Source: an uncultured Clostridia bacterium
GTDB lineage: Bacteria; Bacillota; Clostridia; Oscillospirales; Ruminococcaceae
Direction: 5' to 3'
Length of the DNA stretch: 28,085 nucleotides
Assembly (NCBI GenBank): GCA_947176675.1
Contig: CAMWRN010000005.1
Span: 1 to 28,085, forward strand
Position 1 is the stretch's first letter. Every line of letters begins with the position of its first letter. Below, piece after piece: positions 6,169-13,423 of this stretch. Made by a program: the position numbers and the translations under genes. A model generated the notes under the pieces. The model saw only the letters and a list, made by a program, of their open reading frames with translations, was not told the DNA's origin and searched no databases.

Positions 6169-7125
6169 TTAAGCAGTCTTAGCTTTTTTGCCTTTGGATT
6201 TCCTGCCGATCTTGTCCTCAAGAGTGAGCCACAGCGGACAGGTGAAGCATACCGATGAGTACGCACCCGCGATCATGCCGATCATCATAGGCAGCGAGAA
6301 AGAAATTATCGAAGTTACTCCGTAAACCGCCGCAACAACAGTTACCGCAAGCATTGCCACGATCGTAGTGATCGAGGTATTTATCGAACGCGTCAGCGAC
6401 TGATTAATGCTCATGTTGACAATTTCAGTCTTAGTTTTCTTCTTTCTGTAGAGTATCTCGTTCTCACGGATACGGTCGTAAATTACGATAGTGTTGTTAA
6501 TGGAATAACCCAAAATCGTCAGAACAACAGCCATAAAGTTAGCGTTGATGGACATATGGCAGATAATGAATGTTCCGTAAACTATGATACAGTCGTGGAG
6601 CAGAGCAGTTACTGCACATACACCTGCAAGCCAGCCTCCGATGTTCTTGAACCGCAGCGCGATATACACGATAAGAACGATAAAGGAAAGCAGTACCGCA
6701 ACGATACACTTCAGGAAAAATTCACGTCCCGATGAAGGTGAAACGTCAGAGGATTCCAGAAGCTCAATGTTATTTCCCGCGTACTTTTCGGATATAGCGT
6801 TGGAGAGATCTATCTGCTTGTCCGAGGTCAGACCTGTGTTTGAAATAAGCGAAAGCTGGATATTGTTCCTGCCTGTGGAAAAATCTTCACCCACCGTGGA
6901 GGTAACGCCTATTCCGTCCAAAGCCGCCGTAGCGTCCGCTTCAAACTGTGCCTGATCAATAGTTCCGTCGTAGATGTATGTCAGGATAGTACCGCCCTTA
7001 AACTGAATGTCAAGATTTGCGCCGAAAACAAATGATGAAAGTATCGAGACCGCAATTGCAACAGCCGAAATTATAAAGAACAGCTTTTTGCGCGCGACAA
7101 AATCAATATTAAACTTATTGTTCAT
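6169..7125 (-). CDS. secF: Protein translocase subunit SecF
   Basis: Membrane partner of SecD in the SecDF complex, which uses the proton gradient to pull secreted proteins out of SecYEG. It is 318 residues from ATG 7125, chosen over the GTG at 7134 because GGAGG (7134-7138) is 8 nt upstream of the ATG and overlaps the GTG. It has a first membrane helix at about 12-36, an extracellular P4 domain beginning NLDIQFKGGTILTY, then five helices in the second half. These include NFMAVVLTILGYSINNTIVI YDRIRE, the conserved GYS-NxTIVIxDRIRE transporter motif. The C-terminus is basic (RKSKGKKAKTA). It overlaps the end of secD by 11 bp. Confidence 0.96.
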   Translation of the reverse strand: MNNKFNIDFVARKKLFFIISAVAIAVSILSSFVFGANLDIQFKGGTILTYIYDGTIDQAQFEADATAALDGIGVTSTVGEDFSTGRNNIQLSLISNTGLTSDKQIDLSNAISEKYAGNNIELLESSDVSPSSGREFFLKCIVAVLLSFIVLIVYIALRFKNIGGWLAGVCAVTALLHDCIIVYGTFIICHMSINANFMAVVLTILGYSINNTIVIYDRIRENEILYRKKKTKTEIVNMSINQSLTRSINTSITTIVAMLAVTVVAAVYGVTSIISFSLPMMIGMIAGAYSSVCFTCPLWLTLEDKIGRKSKGKKAKTA

Positions 7126-8527
7126 GTCTGACACCTCCGTAAAGCTTGGGATTTCTCATCGCCTTGAACTTTGAAAGCGAAGCGAGCATGAGTCTGGAGC
7201 AGAGTACGCCGAAGAAAAGGTTCAGCGCAACGCCCGTCAGAAGTGTGAAGCCGAACGAATAGATCGTTCCCGCAGTGGAGGGACCGAACATAAAGAACAC
7301 GAAATGCAGCAGCTTTGAGAAGATGCTGTCGGGAGTACCGAACGCGCCCATAAGGATTATTGCGACCAAAATCATTGTAACATTGCCGTCCAGAATAGCG
7401 GAAAACGCTCTCTTGAAGCCGGACTCGATAGAACCGTCAAGGGTCTTGCCGTTTGCAAGCTCCTCCCTGATGCGTTCGGAGGTGATGATATTTGCGTCAA
7501 CGCCCATACCTACCGCAAGAATAATACCCGCGATACCGGGGATAGTCAGGATAGAGCCGTTCATGAATCCGAAGTAACCCGAAATAAACGCAAGCGTACC
7601 TGATACCTGTCCGATAAGGGCAATAACAGCGACCGCACCTGGCAGACGATACATAACTATCATAAATACCGCAATGAACGCAAACGCGATAAGTCCCGCG
7701 ACCACCATAGCTTCGAGAGCTCCGGAACCGAGGCTGGGAGAAATCGTGGAAAAGCTTGCCGTAACAAGCTTGAATGGCAGTGCGCCCGAATTGATCTTGT
7801 TGGCAAGAGCCTTGGCTTCGTCAGCGTCAAAATTACCTGTGATCGAAGCTCTTCCGTCCGTGATAGAGGAATTTACCTGAGGGTATGAGATACAGGTATC
7901 GTCCATCCATATCGAAATAACGCCGCGGGTCTGGCTGAGTCTTGTTGTGGCTTCGGCAAATTTTCCCGTTCCCGAACTTGTAAGCTCAAGGCTCACCTGC
8001 CATTCAAGATTTCCCGCGCTGTCCTGAGTGTAGGCGGCATAAGCCTCCTGTATATCGGAACCCACAAGGATAACGTTTTCCGCTGTTACGCCCGTATAGA
8101 GGCCCGCGTCGTCCACCTCGTAGCCCTCGCGGAAGGTCAGCTCGGCAGTTTCGCCCAGTTCCTTAACGGCTTCCTCCGGGTCAAAATTGGCTTCGCCCTC
8201 TTTCCATGGGAATCTTACGATTATACGGTCGTTTCCGTAGTCGATAAAGCTTTCGTAATCGGTAATGCCCAGATTTATCATACGCTGAACGATTACCTCT
8301 TTTGCCGCGTCAAGCTGCGCGTCGGTAGCGTCGATATCTCCGGGAGAAGTAAAGGTAACGTCAACGCCGCCTCTTATGTCGATACCGAAGCGGATATTGT
8401 CTACGCCCTTGAGATAAACTGTATTCATATCGCCGTAGTACGTTGTCACTCCAAAAATTACGGAAGCCGCAAATAAGAGTATAAGCGCAAAAACGACAAA
8501 GAAAACAGGTTTTTTTACTTTTCTCAC
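7115..8527 (-). CDS. secD: Protein translocase subunit SecD
   Basis: First subunit of SecDF, 470 residues, within the usual range for Clostridia. It has an N-terminal membrane helix (residues ~7-29) and the D1 motif DIRGGVDVTF. The large extracellular P1 region follows, then a five-helix C-terminal membrane bundle with GMGVDANIITSERIREEL, the conserved D-N-ER-REE proton-path motif. The start is GTG at 8527 with AGGAGG 7 nt upstream. It forms a two-gene operon with secF, under a perfect sigma-A promoter and ended by a terminator. Confidence 0.96.
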   Translation of the reverse strand: MRKVKKPVFFVVFALILLFAASVIFGVTTYYGDMNTVYLKGVDNIRFGIDIRGGVDVTFTSPGDIDATDAQLDAAKEVIVQRMINLGITDYESFIDYGNDRIIVRFPWKEGEANFDPEEAVKELGETAELTFREGYEVDDAGLYTGVTAENVILVGSDIQEAYAAYTQDSAGNLEWQVSLELTSSGTGKFAEATTRLSQTRGVISIWMDDTCISYPQVNSSITDGRASITGNFDADEAKALANKINSGALPFKLVTASFSTISPSLGSGALEAMVVAGLIAFAFIAVFMIVMYRLPGAVAVIALIGQVSGTLAFISGYFGFMNGSILTIPGIAGIILAVGMGVDANIITSERIREELANGKTLDGSIESGFKRAFSAILDGNVTMILVAIILMGAFGTPDSIFSKLLHFVFFMFGPSTAGTIYSFGFTLLTGVALNLFFGVLCSRLMLASLSKFKAMRNPKLYGGVRHEQ

Positions 8528-8575
8528 GATTTAACCTCCTGTTTTGTTACAATCTGCAACACAAATTATCGTTTT

Positions 8576-8604
8576 ATTATAGCATTTTTTTCTTTATATG
8601 TCAA
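8576..8604 (-). promoter_or_regulatory. Perfect sigma-A promoter of secDF
   Basis: Minus strand TTGACA (8599-8604), 17-nt spacer, TATAAT (8576-8581), about 40 nt upstream of the secD ribosome site. Both hexamers are perfect. Confidence 0.85.
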
Positions 8605-8951
8605 TACCTGATTTTACTTAAACGCTGTATTCATTTTAGATTTGTCAATAATGGAGTTAAAAAAGAATTAGAACACTACAACGGTAGTTAAGAAATCCTT
8701 AACAAAATCGTTAGGAGACTTCCCGTTAAGCGGACGCATGGGAAAATTATTGTATTTTCTGCTGTAAACAACAAGCTGCTTTTTAAAATCATCAAAGAAA
8801 TAAAACTTGTGAGCGGCATAAAAATATTCATTATCTTTTCTATAGGAACGTTATACCTTGCCATTGCGACGAGGGGCATACGGCTTAATGAGCTTGTGCC
8901 TGCTCTCCGCCGGATAAGTAGCAATCATTTCCTGTCAGCATATACTATACC
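8605..8951. other. About 350-bp intergenic stretch without a supported gene
   Basis: Lies between the secDF promoter and the structured leader of the VWA gene. A plus-strand frame stays open from about 8693 to 8962 and would encode a hydrophobic segment (IKIFIIFSIGTLYLAIATRG), but it has no ATG, GTG or TTG start in frame with a ribosome site. It could be a gene remnant. A TATACT (8941-8946) is a possible -10 for the VWA gene with no good -35. Confidence 0.4.
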
Positions 8952-9004
8952 AAGGAGCCGCTGATCAAACCCTAATGGCTTGAAGCCATTATCGGCGGAT
9001 CCTT
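8952..9004 (+). promoter_or_regulatory. Two-part stem-loop in the leader of the VWA gene
   Basis: AAGGAGCCGCTGAT (8952-8965) pairs with ATCGGCGGATCCTT (8991-9004) with one mismatch and one G-U pair. It encloses a perfect 8-bp hairpin, TAATGGCT-TGA-AGCCATTA (8973-8991, with base 8991 shared by both helices). It ends 33 nt before the start codon. I could not match it to a riboswitch class I know. Confidence 0.55.
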
Positions 9005-9037
9005 AAGATTACTAAAGCTTTGAAAGGAATGAATTTA

Positions 9038-10411
9038 ATGGGTATAACCTACTCCAACAAGGAAGTCAATACCGACAGTATAAGCTGCGGCGGATCGTTC
9101 ATGGTGACTATGTCCCTTACGGCTTCGCCGGACATTACAAGCAACCCTGCTGATATTGTTCTTATTCTCGACCGTTCGGGAAGTATGGCGGGAAGCCCTC
9201 TTGCCAACATGAAAAACGGTGCGAGAAAATTTATTGATATTATCGCTGAGGCTACAGGCGGTACTCAGACCGGTCAAATCGGCGGAGGTAGCCGTATTGC
9301 CGTTGTAAGCTTTGCAGACACCGCCACTCAGGATACTCAGCTCATCACATCTGTTGCAGACCTCAAAGCAGCTGTGACCTCTCTTACTGCTGACGGAGAC
9401 ACAAACCATGCCGATGCTTTTGAAAAGGCTTTGCAGCTTTTCCCTGCGGGTACGACAAATCAAAAGGTAATGGTAATGTTCACCGACGGCGTTACAACTG
9501 CGGGAGGAAACCCCAACACAGTTGCAACGCTGGCTAAGTCGCAGGGCGTAGTAATTTACGCTATCGGTCTGTCCGGAAACGGCGGAATTGATGAAGACGC
9601 TCTTGACGACTGGGCTTCCGACCCGTCCTCCGCATATGTTGCGATCACTCCCGACGACGAGGAGCTTGAAAATCTTTTTGAAAATCTGGCAAACAACATT
9701 ACCAAAACAGGAGCTACGAACATTGTCCTGAGAGACACAGTTGCTCCCTGCTTCAGAATATCTTCCGTTTTAAACCCCGCAGTAGGTACGGCTACAATGG
9801 TAAACTCCAATACCGTTGAATGGCGTATCCCCGCTCTCGGCGTAAGCGGAAGCGAAGGCGCTGTACTTGAATTCAACGTTCAGCACGTTGGTCAGTGCAC
9901 AGGTACGGTTCTTGTAAACGAATCGGTTTCCTACACCGACACTGAGGGCAATATTGTTGTTTTCCCAGCACCCGAGATCGACGTAAACTGCGGCATTGAC
10001 GTTATTCCCGAAAGCTGTCCTATTCCTGTTGAAATTCCTGCAACCGGCTGCGGCGACACAATTGAATTTGACGCAGGTGAACTTGTTCTCGAATCTGCGG
10101 GTCGTATCCTCCAGCTTGATGTTACTCTTCAAAACGTTTGTCCCAACAAGAGGGTTGCGCTGGCAGTAATCCTGAATGAGACAGACCCTGAAGGCAACGA
10201 ATACAGAAGAGGCATGAAGACCATGACTATTCCCGCACACACGGAAGCCTCCTGCCGCGATGTAAACGTACGCTGCATCAAGTTTGTTCTTCCCGAGGAT
10301 CTTGACGTTTCCGGAACAGGTGCGGGAACCTGCAATACAAGAAACTTCAACGCAAGATTTTTTGCAAACTATATTGATTCCGACTTTGAGTGCTGCACAG
10401 CGGCAACATGA
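9038..10411 (+). CDS. von Willebrand factor type A domain protein with Cys-rich C-terminal half
   Basis: A 457-residue protein. The VWA domain (about residues 35-220) has an intact metal-ion-dependent adhesion site: DRSGSM (D45, S47, S49), a Thr in DGDTNHADAF, and MFTDGVTT. VWA domains bind protein partners through a Mg2+ ion. The second half (about 225-457) looks beta-rich and carries many cysteines (ESCPIPVEIPATGCGD, QNVCPNKR, ASCRDVNVRC, DSDFECC). I do not recognise that domain. There is no signal peptide, transmembrane segment or sortase motif, so the protein is cytoplasmic or leaves the cell by another route. I chose ATG 9038 because GAAAGGA lies 9 nt upstream; a TTG at 9020 would overlap that site. 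Its transcript ends at the terminator shared with fba. Confidence 0.85.
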   Translation: MGITYSNKEVNTDSISCGGSFMVTMSLTASPDITSNPADIVLILDRSGSMAGSPLANMKNGARKFIDIIAEATGGTQTGQIGGGSRIAVVSFADTATQDTQLITSVADLKAAVTSLTADGDTNHADAFEKALQLFPAGTTNQKVMVMFTDGVTTAGGNPNTVATLAKSQGVVIYAIGLSGNGGIDEDALDDWASDPSSAYVAITPDDEELENLFENLANNITKTGATNIVLRDTVAPCFRISSVLNPAVGTATMVNSNTVEWRIPALGVSGSEGAVLEFNVQHVGQCTGTVLVNESVSYTDTEGNIVVFPAPEIDVNCGIDVIPESCPIPVEIPATGCGDTIEFDAGELVLESAGRILQLDVTLQNVCPNKRVALAVILNETDPEGNEYRRGMKTMTIPAHTEASCRDVNVRCIKFVLPEDLDVSGTGAGTCNTRNFNARFFANYIDSDFECCTAAT

Positions 10412-10417
10412 CAAAAT

Positions 10418-10436
10418 CCCTCCGTTTTTCGGAGGG
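10418..10436 (+). terminator. Stable hairpin directly after the VWA gene
   Basis: CCCTCCG-TTTTT-CGGAGGG begins 7 bases after the stop codon. It lacks a T-run, so it may stabilise the 3' end, with actual termination at 10526-10573. Confidence 0.5.
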
Positions 10437-10525
10437 GTACATAAGAGTATTTTTTCAAAGCTCGGCAATGCCGATGAATTCAGCGTCGCTGCAATTGAAT
10501 TTTGTCATATATGAAAGTCAATAAT

Positions 10526-10573
10526 AAAAAGAGGATATTGCACTAAAATCAATAAGCGCAATATCCTCTTTTT
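10526..10573. terminator. Bidirectional terminator between VWA gene and fba
   Basis: A perfect 16-bp inverted repeat (AAAAAGAGGATATTGC with GCAATATCCTCTTTTT, 16-nt loop) that ends in a T-run on both strands. It lies between convergent genes. Confidence 0.9.
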
Positions 10574-10602
10574 GTTTAAAAATAATTTTTGTGAAATGTC
10601 AA

Positions 10603-11472
10603 TTAAGCCTTGCCGACAGAACCGAACAGTTCCATTTTCTCCTTAACGGTAGCCTTGATAGCTTCAAAGCCGGGAGCGAGAAGCTTTCTCGGGTCAAAGC
10701 CCTTGCCCTGCTGATCCTTGCCTTCTTCAACATACTTTCTTGTTGCGGCCTGGAAAGCGAGCTGACACTCGGTATTAACGTTGATCTTTGCAACGCCGAG
10801 AGAGATAGCTTTCTTGATCATATCCTCCGGGATACCTGTACCGCCATGGAGTACGAGAGGCATATCGCCTACCTTTTCCTTAACGGCAGCAAGTGTGTCA
10901 AAAGAAAGACCTGCCCAATTCTCGGGATACTTGCCGTGAATGTTTCCGATACCCGCTGCAAGCATTGTGACACCAAGATCTGCGATCTGCTTGCACTCGT
11001 TGGGGTCAGCGCACTCGCCTGCGCCGATAACGCCGTCTTCTTCGCCGCCGATAGAACCAACTTCTGCTTCAAGAGAGATACCCAAAACGTCGCAGGTGTT
11101 TACCAAAGCAGTTGTCTTAGCGATATTTTCCTCAATAGGATAGTGAGAACCGTCGAACATGATAGAGGAGAAGCCTGCATTGATGCAAGCCTTTGCGCCC
11201 TCGAAAGTGCCATGGTCAAGATGGAGAGCAACGGGTACGGTGATGTTCAGTTCTTCGAGCATACCCTCAACCATACCTACAACGGTCTTATATCCGCACA
11301 TATACTTGCCTGCGCCCTCGGAAACACCGAGAATAACGGGGGATTTAAGTTCCTGTGCTGTAAGGAGGATAGCCTTAGTCCATTCCAGGTTGTTGATGTT
11401 GAACTGACCTACTGCGTACTTTCCGTCACGGGCTTTGTTCAGCATATCCTTTGCGGAAACGAGTCTTGACAT
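10603..11472 (-). CDS. fba: Class II fructose-bisphosphate aldolase
   Basis: Zinc-dependent cleavage of fructose-1,6-bisphosphate to dihydroxyacetone phosphate and glyceraldehyde-3-phosphate in glycolysis. The protein is 289 residues. It has the catalytic Asp and first zinc His in ALHLDHGTF (D86, H87), the GSHYPIEENI loop, and EAEVGSIGGEEDG. Further His ligands are in IGNIHGKY (H179) and VLHGGTGIP (H209), followed by the phosphate-binding KINVNTECQ. The ATG at 11472 follows AAAGGA. It has its own promoter and terminator. Tagatose-bisphosphate aldolase is an alternative in the same family, but the length and single-gene context favour the glycolytic enzyme. Confidence 0.95.
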   Translation of the reverse strand: MSRLVSAKDMLNKARDGKYAVGQFNINNLEWTKAILLTAQELKSPVILGVSEGAGKYMCGYKTVVGMVEGMLEELNITVPVALHLDHGTFEGAKACINAGFSSIMFDGSHYPIEENIAKTTALVNTCDVLGISLEAEVGSIGGEEDGVIGAGECADPNECKQIADLGVTMLAAGIGNIHGKYPENWAGLSFDTLAAVKEKVGDMPLVLHGGTGIPEDMIKKAISLGVAKINVNTECQLAFQAATRKYVEEGKDQQGKGFDPRKLLAPGFEAIKATVKEKMELFGSVGKA

Positions 11473-11523
11473 AATAAAACATTCCTTTCAATGGGAAATT
11501 TCCCGATATTTTCATATAAGCTT

Positions 11524-11552
11524 ATTATACAGTATTTTAACGAAAAAAGCAA
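11524..11552 (-). promoter_or_regulatory. Sigma-A promoter of fba
   Basis: Minus strand TTGCTT (11547-11552), 17-nt spacer, TATAAT (11524-11529), about 50 nt upstream of the fba start. Confidence 0.75.
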
Positions 11553-11671
11553 TAGTTTTTGTAAAATTTTCATGGACGTCAATTTAGCATTTGAATTTAG
11601 TGCTCCATAAAAATATCAGTACAAGCAAGCATCAGAAAACCAACCCAAACAATCAGATGGAGAAACAAGCC

Positions 11672-11709
11672 AAAATCCGAGAGCCGGAAGAATACTTCCA
11701 GTTCTCGGA
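11672..11709 (-). terminator. Putative terminator of the defence operon
   Basis: TCCGAGA (11676-11682) pairs with TCTCGGA (11703-11709). An inner GGAAG/CTTCC pair makes a two-part stem. On the minus strand the stem is followed by TTTTGG. It lies about 270 bp past the last gene of the operon. Confidence 0.5.
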
Positions 11710-11731
11710 AATGCGTTTTCAGTTCTGTACT

Positions 11732-11787
11732 TTTGACATCAATACTACACACTCAACATGGCTCGATTGCTCCAGATTGATGTCAAA
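11732..11787. repeat. 11-bp perfect inverted repeat with a 34-bp spacer
   Basis: TTTGACATCAA (11732-11742) and TTGATGTCAAA (11777-11787). The spacing is too wide for an ordinary terminator. It could be a recombinase or regulator site at the island edge; no partner copy was recognised elsewhere. Confidence 0.45.
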
Positions 11788-11982
11788 TTTTAGCGGTCGT
11801 TCGCTGGAATTTATCAAAGCGTATTTTTGCCTTAAAACACACCGATTTTTACCCTTGTGCGTTCTCGGAAACAGGTCAAAGTGCTTGCTTCTACCTATAA
11901 TATGCAAACGCACTGGTTTGCCGACCGCTTCAAGACTTTGCTCTGGGGGAACAAGTCTGAAATCCCATTGCCTCAACTCGGC

Positions 11983-12195
11983 TCAGGCTTTATTTCCTCC
12001 ACCACCATGCTTTCCCTTGGTAACAATAAATAGTGCGACACTACCAACCGTGCCCACTGCACCTAATACGCCATTTCTAATATTTGCATTCCTTTCGCGT
12101 CTGCAATTATCACATAGCTTGTGCTTATTCGTGCTTACAAGTTCGCATCCGCACTTTTTGCAGTAACGAATTTCTGGATCTTTATTATTGTTCAT
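11983..12195 (-). CDS. Small zinc-ribbon protein with one membrane segment
   Basis: 70 residues. The N-terminal zinc ribbon is YCKKCGCELVSTNKHKLCDNC (CxxC-x13-CxxC). A hydrophobic stretch (VLGAVGTVGSVALFIV) follows, then a Gly/Lys tail (KGKHGGGGNKA). The start is ATG 12195, which overlaps the stop of the upstream gene and has GGAGGT 7 nt before it. A GTG at 12204 would lie in that site. It is the last gene of the defence operon and is translationally coupled to the 377-residue zinc-ribbon protein. The function is unknown; a membrane anchor or effector partner is inference. Confidence 0.7.
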   Translation of the reverse strand: MNNNKDPEIRYCKKCGCELVSTNKHKLCDNCRRERNANIRNGVLGAVGTVGSVALFIVTKGKHGGGGNKA

Positions 12196-13318
12196 CAGAA
12201 TCACCTCCGGTATGTTCTGTTTCTGCGGTCAACAAATTATGTACTGAATAGTCAATTTGTGCCTTCGGATCAAAGGCTGTAATCCTTGCTGCAATATCAG
12301 TAAACTGATCAACTACTTCGATCCGCTTCTGAGAAGAATTCTCATTGAGCAATAATAATGTATCTCGCTCATTAAGTTTATTTTCCACAATGAATGATTT
12401 GAATTCCTCTAAGCATTCCTTGCACGGTTCATATTCTCCCAGCATAGCGTATCCTTCACACTCGGTCTGCACAGAGTTAGTAATGTAACCAAGTGCCTGA
12501 AATGCGTCAATTGCCTTCCTGCTGACGTCTTTTTCTCCTCTGAAATCAAGCATCATTTGAAAATCAGACTTCTGGGAATGTTCGGTGATATGATACATAT
12601 TCTGAGAAAAGTTCCGCATCAATACTCGCTTTGCGTCTGTCGCACTATGTATAACATCCAGCATTGCCGCTTCTCTCAGCTTTGCATCCTGAATCAGCCT
12701 TGCCTGCATTAGTTTATCCCTTGCCCCTTCTGCCATAGCAAGACGATCATTCTGAAGTTCTACATGAATCTCTCTTATTGCATCACCAACATATTCTATT
12801 TCATCAAGAATCTGAGCCATTACAGCGTGTGTCGATAAATTGTTTAATGACTGTGTGAGATTAGGCGTCAAGGCCATGTCCTCAAGTCTCACCTGTTTAA
12901 CAAATCCATCTGCGTCACGAATTGTTGGTAGTATTTCCCCCTGATTATCAATGGTGAATCGATAAATTCCTTTATCTATTAAATCCTTCACATAGGAATC
13001 CATCTTAGCAACCATAATGTGATCCTTGCCTGCCATAGCTCCTATTACTTCTGCAATTGCTGGAAGCTTTACCTTGATATTTTCCCACTTGCCAAAATAC
13101 TGAATAAGACTTCTATTATCTTCATATGAGATAATGCTTAGTTCTCCGCGATTCGGCTGCCACTCTTCAATATCATATTCGAAGATCGGAACCATCTCGT
13201 ATTTGTCCTGCTCACTGATTGGCCTCTTCGGATCGGCACTTTGAAATCCACAATGCGGACACTTCGTAGCTTTATCTGATATTTTTGTCCCGCATTCCGG
13301 GCATAGTATTCTGCTCAT
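12185..13318 (-). CDS. Zinc-ribbon protein of unknown function, 377 residues
   Basis: An N-terminal zinc ribbon (C6, C9, C20, C23 in CPECGTKISDKATKCPHCGF), a beta-rich section to about residue 135, then a long helical region (about 180-265) rich in Ala, Arg and Glu. An acidic C-terminus ends HTGGDSDEQ. There is no membrane segment, and I do not recognise a catalytic motif or named domain. The ATG at 13318 has AAAGG upstream. It lies 105 bp downstream of the AIPR gene and overlaps the small zinc-ribbon gene by 11 bp, so it is part of the defence operon by position. Confidence 0.75.
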   Translation of the reverse strand: MSRILCPECGTKISDKATKCPHCGFQSADPKRPISEQDKYEMVPIFEYDIEEWQPNRGELSIISYEDNRSLIQYFGKWENIKVKLPAIAEVIGAMAGKDHIMVAKMDSYVKDLIDKGIYRFTIDNQGEILPTIRDADGFVKQVRLEDMALTPNLTQSLNNLSTHAVMAQILDEIEYVGDAIREIHVELQNDRLAMAEGARDKLMQARLIQDAKLREAAMLDVIHSATDAKRVLMRNFSQNMYHITEHSQKSDFQMMLDFRGEKDVSRKAIDAFQALGYITNSVQTECEGYAMLGEYEPCKECLEEFKSFIVENKLNERDTLLLLNENSSQKRIEVVDQFTDIAARITAFDPKAQIDYSVHNLLTAETEHTGGDSDEQ

Positions 13319-13423
13319 TTATTCACGACCTTTCCTTTTATTTGATGTTTCATAAGAGGCCTTGTAATTTTTGCGAATTTATTAATCTCACTCGAAAAAT
13401 TGTGTGAGGAAACCTTAAAAGGT

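Larger units (their letters stand above)
11553..11982. other. About 430-bp unassigned junction between core chromosome and defence operon
   Basis: No gene with a convincing start is present. A minus-strand frame (11719-11976) and a plus-strand frame (11591-12166) are open, but their products look random and have no ribosome sites I can defend. The stretch contains the terminator-like hairpin at 11676-11709 and a widely spaced perfect inverted repeat at 11732-11787. It may be a decayed gene or the edge of an insertion. Confidence 0.45.

Noticed and set aside
8693..8962. Plus-strand open frame with a hydrophobic segment
   Set aside because: No usable start codon with a ribosome site; at most a remnant.
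8952..9004. c-di-GMP-I riboswitch, because CAAACC appears before a short hairpin
   Set aside because: The conserved GGGACGCAAAGCC part and the rest of the three-way fold are absent.
10591..11469. 292-codon plus-strand open frame opposite fba
   Set aside because: It is a mirror of the highly biased fba codons; the product is Cys-rich and meaningless, and it has no start signal.
11591..12166. 191-codon plus-strand open frame near the island edge
   Set aside because: It covers the antisense of a real zinc-ribbon gene and a terminator-like hairpin, and has no ribosome site.
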